6,597 nucleotides of DNA, from the NCBI GenBank assembly GCA_004525275.1, contig SPCO01000083.1, positions 1 through 6,597 on the forward strand. The letters are read 5' to 3'. A program made the position numbers and the translations under genes. The notes beneath the pieces are model-generated. The model was not told the DNA's origin and ran no database searches. It saw only the letters and a program-made list of their open reading frames with translations. The stretch's first letter is position 1. Every line of letters starts with the position of its first letter. This DNA is from Thermomicrobiales bacterium (lineage in GTDB: Bacteria; Chloroflexota; Limnocylindria; Limnocylindrales; CSP1-4). Below, piece by piece: positions 1-5,463 of the stretch.

Positions 1-2
1 CG

Positions 3-407
3 GCCGCGTTGACCGGCACGCTGGCCGTCAATCGTCGCATCGAAGCCGATGCGGACGCGCTCCGGTCGACGTTGCGCAAGAATCGGCTTTCTTCCGCCGA
101 TATCGCGAGCGGCGTGCGCGTACTCGCCGCGGATGTCGTCGTCGGTCTCGATCTCGTCGGTCGTCTTGCGCCATGGATCGAAGCCAGGCCGGTCATGTCC
201 GATCTGACCGCTCTCTATCGATCCTTGTCCGACGAGGCCAGCGCCACCCTCCGCATCTCGTACTCGAATGAGCGCGCCTATCGAAATGCGGCCAAAGCCC
301 TGCTGAAGAGGTTGGATCGTCTCAAGAAAGTGGATGCCACAGCGCAGACGCTTGCCGCGTCCGTTGGCCTCGTGCAGGCCAGTCCGGGAGCGTCTTCGGC
401 ACCCTGA
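3..407 (+). CDS. Uncharacterised protein, paralogue 1 (5' end outside window)
   Basis: Partial gene: the reading frame is open from the window edge to a TGA at 405-407, giving 134 residues. I do not recognise the family. Residues 1-121 align without gaps to residues 108-228 of the protein encoded at 656-1372, with about 52 identities by eye. The best-conserved block is LAAD, then GxDLVGRLxPW (about residues 42-58), and LAASV near the C-terminus is also shared. The alignment already holds at the first visible codons, so the missing N-terminus probably resembles the paralogue's zinc ribbon and membrane anchor; that is inference. The visible part has no cysteine or membrane segment and looks mostly helical. 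A strongly basic stretch (294-329: six Lys/Arg in 12 residues) has no counterpart in the paralogue. The tail after LAASV is a short Ala/Ser/Pro-rich end. A TTG at 9 could be read as a start, but homology upstream of it argues against that. Confidence 0.8.
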   Translation, partial: AALTGTLAVNRRIEADADALRSTLRKNRLSSADIASGVRVLAADVVVGLDLVGRLAPWIEARPVMSDLTALYRSLSDEASATLRISYSNERAYRNAAKALLKRLDRLKKVDATAQTLAASVGLVQASPGASSAP

Positions 408-531
408 AACCCGCAGGCAGTCCTGGGGCCCATCGGCCGAACGTACCGGACTCGTGTTGGGACCATGGGTCGGGTGCGTGTGCGCCACACCCCGGCCACA
501 CTCGCTTGGCGGGCGGCATCCCACCGGTGCC

Positions 532-544
532 CGTCGGACCGACG
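532..544. repeat. Short inverted repeat between the paralogues
   Basis: CGTCGG and CCGACG flank a single A, giving a perfect 6-base dyad. It lies in the 248-base gap (408-655) between the two paralogues. A shifted pairing, CCGTC (531-535) with GACGG (544-548), is also possible. There is no T-tract, so it is not a convincing terminator; it could be an operator or chance in GC-rich DNA. I see no good -35/-10 pair and no RNA gene in the rest of the gap. Confidence 0.25.
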
Positions 545-643
545 ACGGTTTACGCCCGGAGGCGAAGATCCCGGATGATGATCAACCTGCTCAGGCGCAA
601 GACGACCGGTTCAATGAGTTCCTCTTCGGATGGGCTCGCGATC

Positions 644-650
644 GGAGAGG
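644..650 (+). promoter_or_regulatory. Ribosome binding site deciding the start at 656
   Basis: GGAGAGG lies five bases before the ATG at 656. In-frame upstream ATGs exist at 506, 575 and 578, but the extra residues they add are low-complexity and basic. The 656 start also puts the zinc ribbon at the very N-terminus. A GGAGG at 558-562 could serve the ATG at 575 with a long 12-base spacing, so a longer form is not excluded. Confidence 0.6.
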
Positions 651-655
651 CCGAT

Positions 656-1372
656 ATGCGCGTCTTCGACTGCCCTTCCTGCATGCGGCCGCTGCCTGAC
701 GGCACCCTGCGCTGTCCGGGTTGTGGCACTCTGGTGGTCATGGGCATCGCGCTCAGGCGTGCCGGCGCGATCCTCCTCCTCGGCATCGTCCTGGGTGTGC
801 CGGTCGGAGGCGTCGCGATGGCATCAGCCATCGGGCTGTCGGTTGCCGGCGCCGCGCCAGCCGTTGCCGTTGAGGCGTTGCCGGCCCCTGGCCTGACCGC
901 CGGCGTCCTTCCGGCCAGCGCCTCTCCGGCCATTCCCCCCGTGGCGATCCCCGTTGGTGCTCCTGCTGCGGCGGTGGCTGCCTTGAGTGGGACCGCCGTC
1001 GTGAATGGTCGGATCGCAGTTGATACGGCAACGCTCAATGCGGCGCTGGCCAGGGATGGCGTGACCACGACCGAGATGGCTCGTGCGCTCCGCTCGCTCG
1101 CGGCCGACGCGGCGCTGGGTATCGATCTCGTCGGGCGGCTCGGGCCGTGGACCGACGCTGCCGCGGTGAAAACGGACCTCGAGGCCTTCTACCGGCAGAT
1201 GGCGGATACCGCCCGTCAGGGCCTGCGTGCTTCGCTCGCCGACTCGATTTCGTATCGAGCGGCCGGAGACAAGATGGTGGCCGCCCTTGCGGGTCTCGCT
1301 GATGTCGATGCCGCGTCGCGATCGCTGGCCGCCTCGGTCGAACTTGAACTACCGCCGGTCGCTATCCCCTGA
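656..1372 (+). CDS. Zinc-ribbon, membrane-anchored uncharacterised protein, paralogue 2
   Basis: 238 residues with four visible parts. First is an N-terminal zinc ribbon (C6-x2-C9, C20-x2-C23). Second is one transmembrane helix at about residues 36-64, preceded by R34-R35, which predicts the zinc ribbon in the cytoplasm. Third is an Ala/Pro-rich linker at about 65-107. Fourth is a predicted helical domain at 108-229, outside the membrane, homologous to the upstream paralogue. The core signature is LAADAALGIDLVGRLGPW (148-165). The hexapeptide PPVAIP occurs in the linker (94-99) and again as the last six residues (233-238), with different codons. I do not recognise the domain and assign no function; CxxC zinc ribbon plus membrane helix is common in bacterial envelope and signalling proteins, but that is not specific. 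It ends 21 bases from the stop codon of the convergent lipoprotein gene. The start at 656 is chosen for its ribosome binding site and the ribbon position. Confidence 0.82.
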   Translation: MRVFDCPSCMRPLPDGTLRCPGCGTLVVMGIALRRAGAILLLGIVLGVPVGGVAMASAIGLSVAGAAPAVAVEALPAPGLTAGVLPASASPAIPPVAIPVGAPAAAVAALSGTAVVNGRIAVDTATLNAALARDGVTTTEMARALRSLAADAALGIDLVGRLGPWTDAAAVKTDLEAFYRQMADTARQGLRASLADSISYRAAGDKMVAALAGLADVDAASRSLAASVELELPPVAIP

Positions 1373-1393
1373 GCCTCCCGACCAGCGTCACGG

Positions 1394-2644
1394 TCACTCC
1401 ACCGGGCTGACAATGGGGGCGTAGCCGGTCAATTCCACGTAGCCCTCGCCGCCCATCGCTCGCCCATCGCGGGCCGCGCGAACTTCCTGAGAGCCCTCCC
1501 AGTAGACGACCCCTGTCGTGGCTCGGGTATCCAACTCCTGCGCCGCAACGGTCGGCTGAAGCGTGATCTCCAGATCTTCTCCCGGGATCCGCACGATCCA
1601 GCCGGCCGGGTAGTCGGCACCGGTCGACGGACTGGTCCAGCGATCCGAAACATCAACGCTGAAGTCGTCTCGATCGAGGTGACGGACGTGGCCATCGGGG
1701 TCGACGACCGTTCCATAGACCAATGGGTACGTGCCGTCGGCCTCGCGCACGAGCGACAACGTGATGTCCGTGCCGTCATCGAGGTTGACGGCGAACCAGT
1801 CCCAGCCGCCGCCACCGACCGAGATGAAGTCGCCCCACTGGTGGTCGAACCAGGCCGCCCCGTCGACCGCCATCGTGCGACCGTCGACGGTCAAAGAGCC
1901 ACTCGCGGTCATCGCCGTACGGGAGTAGTAGTACGAGCCCCCGGCCGGCCCGAAGTCGATCCAGCCGTCCCGGTCGTGCATCGCCGCGGGCTTGTCCGCC
2001 ACCAACTCGAGCTCGAGACCGAGTCCAGCGGGCGCACCTGCCTCGGCCGCCTCCTCGGGCGCGAACTGCGCGACGAGGTGATCCCGGCCTTCGCTGCCGC
2101 GCATGGACCAGGCGGGCACGGCGAAGGTCTCGGGTCGGGTCGGATCGGCCCCGCTCAGGGCGAGGTCGAAGCCCGTCGGCTCCCCATCGCTCGAGCGGGG
2201 CGAACGGTCCACCTGATCGCCGACCTCAAGTCGCTGGCCGTACAGGAAGCGATCGCCGCCCTCATCCGTGATCGCCAGGTGCGAGACCCACGACGTCGGG
2301 AAGCGGCCGCGCTCGGCCCGGAAGATGACGTATTCGAACCCGTAGCGTCCGCCATCCTCGGCCTTGAGGTGCCCGGTGTAGTACCACCACTCGGTCAGGC
2401 GGTCGTGTGGACCGTCGTCGCGGGGCAGGACCACGGGGAGCGGATCGGCCGCCGGGGACGGCGGTGGAGCGACTGGCGTCCGCGACGGATCGGCCCGCGC
2501 TGGATTCGCGAGGATGGCGCCCCCGGGGGCACCGGGTACACCACCCGTGCAGCCGACGAGCGCGATGCTCACGACCAAACCGAGGACGGCCCCACCCGTG
2601 CGGCCAACGCGGCCGGCCCGGCGACGGCGGCTGAAGAGGATCAT
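1394..2644 (-). CDS. AttH/CrtC-like (lipocalin-type) lipoprotein
   Basis: 416 residues. The N-terminus has a basic region (R6-R9, R12, R15), a hydrophobic stretch (19-30) and a lipobox LVGC with the lipidated cysteine at C32, so it is predicted to be anchored on the outer face of the cytoplasmic membrane. A Pro/Ala-rich spacer (about 36-74) follows. The rest carries the signatures of the AttH / carotenoid 1,2-hydratase-like family, a two-domain lipocalin-type fold: EWWYYTGHL (85-93), YYYSRT (238-243), AWFDHQWGDF (264-273) and GWDWFAVNLDDG (280-291). Family members bind hydrophobic ligands and some, such as CrtC, hydrate carotenoids. The substrate here is unknown and automatic 'carotenoid hydratase' naming would be unsafe. 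The start is the ATG at 2644, which overlaps the upstream transporter's TGA by four bases (ATGA), implying translational coupling. An in-frame ATG at 2722 would add 26 residues lying inside the transporter gene and would spoil the signal peptide. Confidence 0.88.
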   Translation of the reverse strand: MILFSRRRRAGRVGRTGGAVLGLVVSIALVGCTGGVPGAPGGAILANPARADPSRTPVAPPPSPAADPLPVVLPRDDGPHDRLTEWWYYTGHLKAEDGGRYGFEYVIFRAERGRFPTSWVSHLAITDEGGDRFLYGQRLEVGDQVDRSPRSSDGEPTGFDLALSGADPTRPETFAVPAWSMRGSEGRDHLVAQFAPEEAAEAGAPAGLGLELELVADKPAAMHDRDGWIDFGPAGGSYYYSRTAMTASGSLTVDGRTMAVDGAAWFDHQWGDFISVGGGGWDWFAVNLDDGTDITLSLVREADGTYPLVYGTVVDPDGHVRHLDRDDFSVDVSDRWTSPSTGADYPAGWIVRIPGEDLEITLQPTVAAQELDTRATTGVVYWEGSQEVRAARDGRAMGGEGYVELTGYAPIVSPVE

Positions 2645-4914
2645 CGGGCGGCTGCCTCGATGTCGGCCTCGGTGGCCGGCAGCCGCCGGCTCATGCGGCG
2701 CTCCAGCGACGCCGGCATCCACCAGTTCCAGCGACCGAGCAAGCGCATGGTTGCCGGGACGAGCAGGGCTCGCACGACCGTCGCATCAAGCGCGACCGCG
2801 ATCGCCATCCCGATCCCGAGCGCCTTGATCAGGACGATATCGGCGAACGCGAACGACCCGGCCACGACCACCACGATGAGCGCCGCTGAGGTGACGATCC
2901 GGCCGCTCCGCTCCATCCCGCCGGCGACCGCCTCGACATTGTCGCCGGTCCGGTCCCACACCTCTTTCATCCGCGTCAGCAGGAAGACCTCGTAGTCCAT
3001 CGAGAGGCCGAACAGGACACAGAACAGGATGACCGGCTGGGTCGTCTCGACGAAACCGAGCGGCTGGAAGCCAAGCACCGCGGACAGGTTGCCATCCTGG
3101 AAGATCCAGACGAGGGCGCCGAAGCTGGCCACGATCGACAGCGTGTTCATGACCAGGGCCTTGACGGGCAGGACGACCGAGCGGAGCAGGACGAACAGGA
3201 CGAGATAGGTGGACACGATGATGAACAAGGCGGTCCTCGGAAAATCGGCGCGGACCCGATCGACGACATCGGCGACATCCGCGGCCCCGCCGCCGATCAG
3301 GATCGTGGCGCCCGGTGGCGGAGCGAGCATCCCGGCGCCGGCGCGCAGATCGGCGACCAGCGACTTGCCCTCGTCCCGATTCGGCCCGTAGGGCGTATAG
3401 ATCGTGAACGCCGTGAGGTCGCCCCTGGTCGTTGCCGCCAACGCCGTTTGGACATAGCGGTCTCTCGGGCCATTCGGGTCCGCGTAGAGGAGCGTGTATT
3501 GGTCCAGCGACAGGCGCGGATCGACGTCAACCAGGCTGTCCACGCGACTGACTCGAGGGTCGGCTTCGATTCTGCGCGAGTAGTCGTAGAGCGCATCGAG
3601 GTTGGACGCGGACGTGACCTCCCCGGAGGTTCGAATGGCGATCGTGATCGGCGCGAACTCACCTTCGCCGAACTCCGCGGTGAGACGGTCAAAGGCGGCG
3701 CGCGATGGAACCTCGGGTGGCAGGATGTAGGCGTCCGGGGCGTTGAACCTGACATGCAGGAACGGCGACCCGAGCAGGAGCAGGAAGGCCAGGGTCGGGA
3801 CCAGGACGGCGACCGGATGACGCATGACTCGACGAGCGAGCCTCGACCAGGCCCCGTCCGTGCTCGAGACGCCGGACACCGTTCGAACCGCGAACCGATC
3901 GATCCGCGGCCCCAGCAGCATGAGGACCGCCGGGAGGAGCGTGAGCGCAGAGGCGACGGCCAGCCCGACCACGATCGCCCCGGCGATCCCGACCGAGCGC
4001 AGGATCATGAATTCGAAGAGCACCAGGCCGAGCAGACCCAACAGGACCGTCAGTCCACTGAAGAACACGGCTCGTCCGGCCGTCGCGACCGTGATCCGGA
4101 CCGCTTCGCCGACCTGCTCCGGGCCGTCCGGCTGGCGGGCCATCTCCTCCCGGAAACGGCTAGTCAGGAGGAGCGAATAGTCGACGCCCAGCCCAAGGCC
4201 CAGGAGCGTGGCGAGATTGAGTACGAAGATGCTCATCGGCATCACCGAGGCGACGAAGAAGATCGCCGCCAATGCAACGACCACGGCCGAGCCCCCGACC
4301 ACGAGCGGAACGCCGGCGGCCAGCAACGAGCCGAACACGAAGATGAGTGCGATGGCGGCCAGCGGCAACGAGATGGCCTCGCTCCGACGTAGATCGGACT
4401 CGGAGACCGTCTGGACGTCGCCATAGAAAGCCGGACCGCCGGCGAGCTGGACTTCGATGCCGGCTGCCTCACGAAGACGCTCGTTCAAGATCGGCAGGGC
4501 CTCCGGGGAATCGTCCGGAGGGAGGTCCAGGAAGACGACGTCGTAGGCGGTGTGCCGATCGGCCGACACCTGACTCGGCGCCAGCGCATGCGACACGATG
4601 CGCGCGACATGCGGCGCGTTCTGAATGTCGCGCATGGCCTCCGCCGTGGCGATCTCGAAGGCCGGGCTGCCGGCCTCCAGTGTCGGACTGGAGAAGACGA
4701 CCACGAGTGCCGAGGGCGGGGCCTCCAGCTCCTGCCCGAGGACGGCCTTGGCGCGCGCCGATTCGAGGTCGTCGAGGATGAACCCACCAGCCCGCAATTG
4801 ACCCGGCAGCTGCGGCGCGAACGGGATCGCGATCAGCAGGAGGACGACCCAGGCCGCGACCACCCAGCGCGCGTGACGCACGACGAATCGCCCGAGTCGG
4901 TCGAATGGGTTCAA
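2641..4914 (-). CDS. MMPL/RND-superfamily transporter
   Basis: 757 residues, full length for a compact MMPL (YdfJ/MmpL-like) protein with an internal two-fold repeat. Predicted helices: TM1 at about 16-33, an extracytoplasmic loop 34-181, TM2-6 at about 182-335, TM7 at 365-384, a second loop 385-560, and TM8-12 at about 561-720. The key motifs are GLGVDYSLLLTSRFREE (241-257) in TM4 and GLSMDYEVFLLTRMKE (636-651) in TM10. Their Asp-Tyr pairs (D245-Y246, D640-Y641) are the expected proton-relay residues. The C-terminal DATVVRALLVPATMRLLG and NWWMP run is typical of the family. Relatives export lipids or hydrophobic compounds; the substrate here cannot be told. The start is TTG at 4914: an in-frame TGA at 4935-4933 leaves no earlier start, and the protein begins with the usual N-terminal pattern. 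AAGG at 4930-4927 is a weak, distant ribosome site. The TGA at 2643-2641 overlaps the lipoprotein start, so the two genes form an operon. Confidence 0.94.
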   Translation of the reverse strand: MNPFDRLGRFVVRHARWVVAAWVVLLLIAIPFAPQLPGQLRAGGFILDDLESARAKAVLGQELEAPPSALVVVFSSPTLEAGSPAFEIATAEAMRDIQNAPHVARIVSHALAPSQVSADRHTAYDVVFLDLPPDDSPEALPILNERLREAAGIEVQLAGGPAFYGDVQTVSESDLRRSEAISLPLAAIALIFVFGSLLAAGVPLVVGGSAVVVALAAIFFVASVMPMSIFVLNLATLLGLGLGVDYSLLLTSRFREEMARQPDGPEQVGEAVRITVATAGRAVFFSGLTVLLGLLGLVLFEFMILRSVGIAGAIVVGLAVASALTLLPAVLMLLGPRIDRFAVRTVSGVSSTDGAWSRLARRVMRHPVAVLVPTLAFLLLLGSPFLHVRFNAPDAYILPPEVPSRAAFDRLTAEFGEGEFAPITIAIRTSGEVTSASNLDALYDYSRRIEADPRVSRVDSLVDVDPRLSLDQYTLLYADPNGPRDRYVQTALAATTRGDLTAFTIYTPYGPNRDEGKSLVADLRAGAGMLAPPPGATILIGGGAADVADVVDRVRADFPRTALFIIVSTYLVLFVLLRSVVLPVKALVMNTLSIVASFGALVWIFQDGNLSAVLGFQPLGFVETTQPVILFCVLFGLSMDYEVFLLTRMKEVWDRTGDNVEAVAGGMERSGRIVTSAALIVVVVAGSFAFADIVLIKALGIGMAIAVALDATVVRALLVPATMRLLGRWNWWMPASLERRMSRRLPATEADIEAAAR

Positions 4915-4961
4915 AACAGAGGTTCGCCTTGGTCAGCAGATCGGATGGGGGGCTTCGTCAT
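4911..4961 (-). CDS. Possible 16-residue leader peptide before the transporter
   Basis: An ATG at 4961 opens a 16-codon frame (MTKPPIRSADQGEPLF) whose TGA (4913-4911) overlaps the transporter's TTG start as TTGA. This is the same 4-base geometry as the ATGA overlap further down the operon. If translated, it could deliver ribosomes to the weak TTG start, which lacks a well-placed Shine-Dalgarno. Against it: there is no clear ribosome site of its own, it is very short, and a TTGA overlap can arise by chance. Tentative. Confidence 0.2.
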   Translation of the reverse strand: MTKPPIRSADQGEPLF

Positions 4962-4999
4962 CGTACCCGTGAATCCTGCTCCGGGCCGCCGCCCCAATC

Positions 5000-5008
5000 T
5001 GCTAGCAT
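5000..5008 (+). promoter_or_regulatory. Extended -10 promoter for a leaderless transcript
   Basis: TGCTAGCAT matches the extended -10 pattern TGnTAnnaT. It ends six bases before the GTG at 5015, the usual distance from a -10 box to the transcription start, so the mRNA would begin at the start codon. There is no recognisable -35 and no Shine-Dalgarno. The TAG in the box is also the in-frame stop that bounds the downstream gene. Confidence 0.5.
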
Positions 5009-5014
5009 CGGGCC

Positions 5015-5335
5015 GTGCAGCTCTTTCTGGTGGCCTTTCAGCAGCCGATCCCGTTTGGCATTTCGACGATCATCGTCGTCGCCATGCTCGGCATCGTCCT
5101 GAAATCGGCGATCAGCTCGGAAGGCGGGTCGAGCTGGGTTCGCCGGATCACCAACCCAAATGCGAAGTTCCTGTTCACCTTCCTGTTCATCGGTTGGGCC
5201 ATCGTCTTCGGCATCGGCCTTCAGCTCGTTCCGCACGTCGGGGCAAACTCGCTCTACGGCGGGCTCGGGCTGATCGCGATGTTCAGCGGCTTCTTCATCA
5301 TGATGGGCCTGCTCTGGTCGGTGATCGGCGAGTAG
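5015..5335 (+). CDS. Small three-helix membrane protein, unknown function
   Basis: 106 residues from a GTG start to a TAG at 5333-5335. Three hydrophobic segments are visible, at about 13-33, 52-72 and 82-104. They are separated by a polar, basic loop (about 34-51, including W41-V-R-R) and a short loop near 73-80. This is not SecG or any small membrane family I recognise. The GTG at 5015 is the first possible start, because an in-frame TAG sits at 5003-5005, and no Shine-Dalgarno precedes it or the next GTG at 5030. Codon use is like the neighbours, and the continuous hydrophobic pattern supports a real gene. It is divergent from the transporter operon and 128 bases upstream of kamA. The inverted repeat just after its stop could separate the two, so co-transcription is uncertain. 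Confidence 0.78.
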   Translation: MQLFLVAFQQPIPFGISTIIVVAMLGIVLKSAISSEGGSSWVRRITNPNAKFLFTFLFIGWAIVFGIGLQLVPHVGANSLYGGLGLIAMFSGFFIMMGLLWSVIGE

Positions 5336-5336
5336 C

Positions 5337-5354
5337 CGGTCCACTGGTGGACCG
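5337..5354. terminator. Perfect inverted repeat, possible terminator hairpin
   Basis: CGGTCCAC and GTGGACCG are perfect 8-base complements around TG, starting two bases after the stop codon of the small membrane protein. As RNA the tip would open to a CUGG tetraloop over seven pairs. It is followed by C-rich sequence, not a T-tract, so it is not a classical intrinsic terminator. It may protect a 3' end or act as an operator for kamA. Confidence 0.4.
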
Positions 5355-5371
5355 CCCCCGAGCCATCGCGC

Positions 5372-5377
5372 TATCAT
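5372..5377 (+). promoter_or_regulatory. Candidate -10 box upstream of kamA
   Basis: TATCAT sits in the context GCTATCATC, which matches GCTAGCATC before the upstream gene at eight of nine positions. That suggests a shared promoter element. The -35 region is poor: TGGACC, 18 bases upstream, lies inside the inverted repeat. Transcription from here would give a kamA leader of roughly 80 bases. Confidence 0.35.
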
Positions 5378-5382
5378 CCTTG

Positions 5383-5409
5383 GACTTGCAGACTGCATAG
5401 ACTTTATGC
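5383..5409 (+). repeat. Short repeats in the kamA leader
   Basis: GACT recurs at 5383, 5391 and 5400, the first two as GACTTGCA and GACTGCA. The last copy falls within the dyad GCATA-n5-TATGC (5395-5409). The patch is clearly more AT-rich than its surroundings and lies between the candidate -10 and the gene. It could be a regulator binding site; the units are short enough to be chance. Confidence 0.25.
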
Positions 5410-5449
5410 GTCGGAGCTGGCCGCAGGTCCGGGTCTGACGCCACAAACC

Positions 5450-5454
5450 GGAGG
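5450..5454 (+). promoter_or_regulatory. Ribosome binding site of kamA
   Basis: GGAGG ends nine bases before the GTG at 5464, a strong Shine-Dalgarno that favours this start. A weaker GAGG (5524-5527) lies eight bases before an alternative GTG at 5536. Confidence 0.65.
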
Positions 5455-5463
5455 CGAGCCCAC

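Noticed and set aside
506..655. Longer N-terminus for the zinc-ribbon protein (ATG at 506, 575 or 578)
   Set aside because: The added residues are low-complexity and basic and bury the ribbon. The ATG at 656 has GGAGAGG at the best spacing. The 575 start is kept as a minor possibility.
1394..2644. Naming the lipoprotein CrtC (carotenoid 1,2-hydratase)
   Set aside because: The shared motifs define the wider AttH/CrtC fold. No carotenoid genes are present in the window, so a specific enzyme name is not supported.
2645..2722. Extended start for the lipoprotein at 2722
   Set aside because: It would put 26 non-hydrophobic residues ahead of the signal peptide and lie within the transporter's coding region. 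The ATGA overlap at 2644 is the natural start.
1679..2995. Long plus-strand open frame (438 codons) across the lipoprotein and transporter genes
   Set aside because: It is antisense to two genes with clear family motifs. Its translation is Arg/Gly/Ala-rich with no domain pattern, as expected for a shadow frame in GC-rich DNA.
3448..4392. Plus-strand open frame of 314 codons, very rich in Arg, Asp, Glu and Gln
   Set aside because: Antisense to the MMPL transporter. The polar composition is the mirror of hydrophobic codons on the other strand.
5383..5463. Lysine riboswitch or tRNA in the kamA leader
   Set aside because: The leader is about 80 bases, far shorter than the lysine riboswitch, and has no tRNA T-loop or acceptor pairing.
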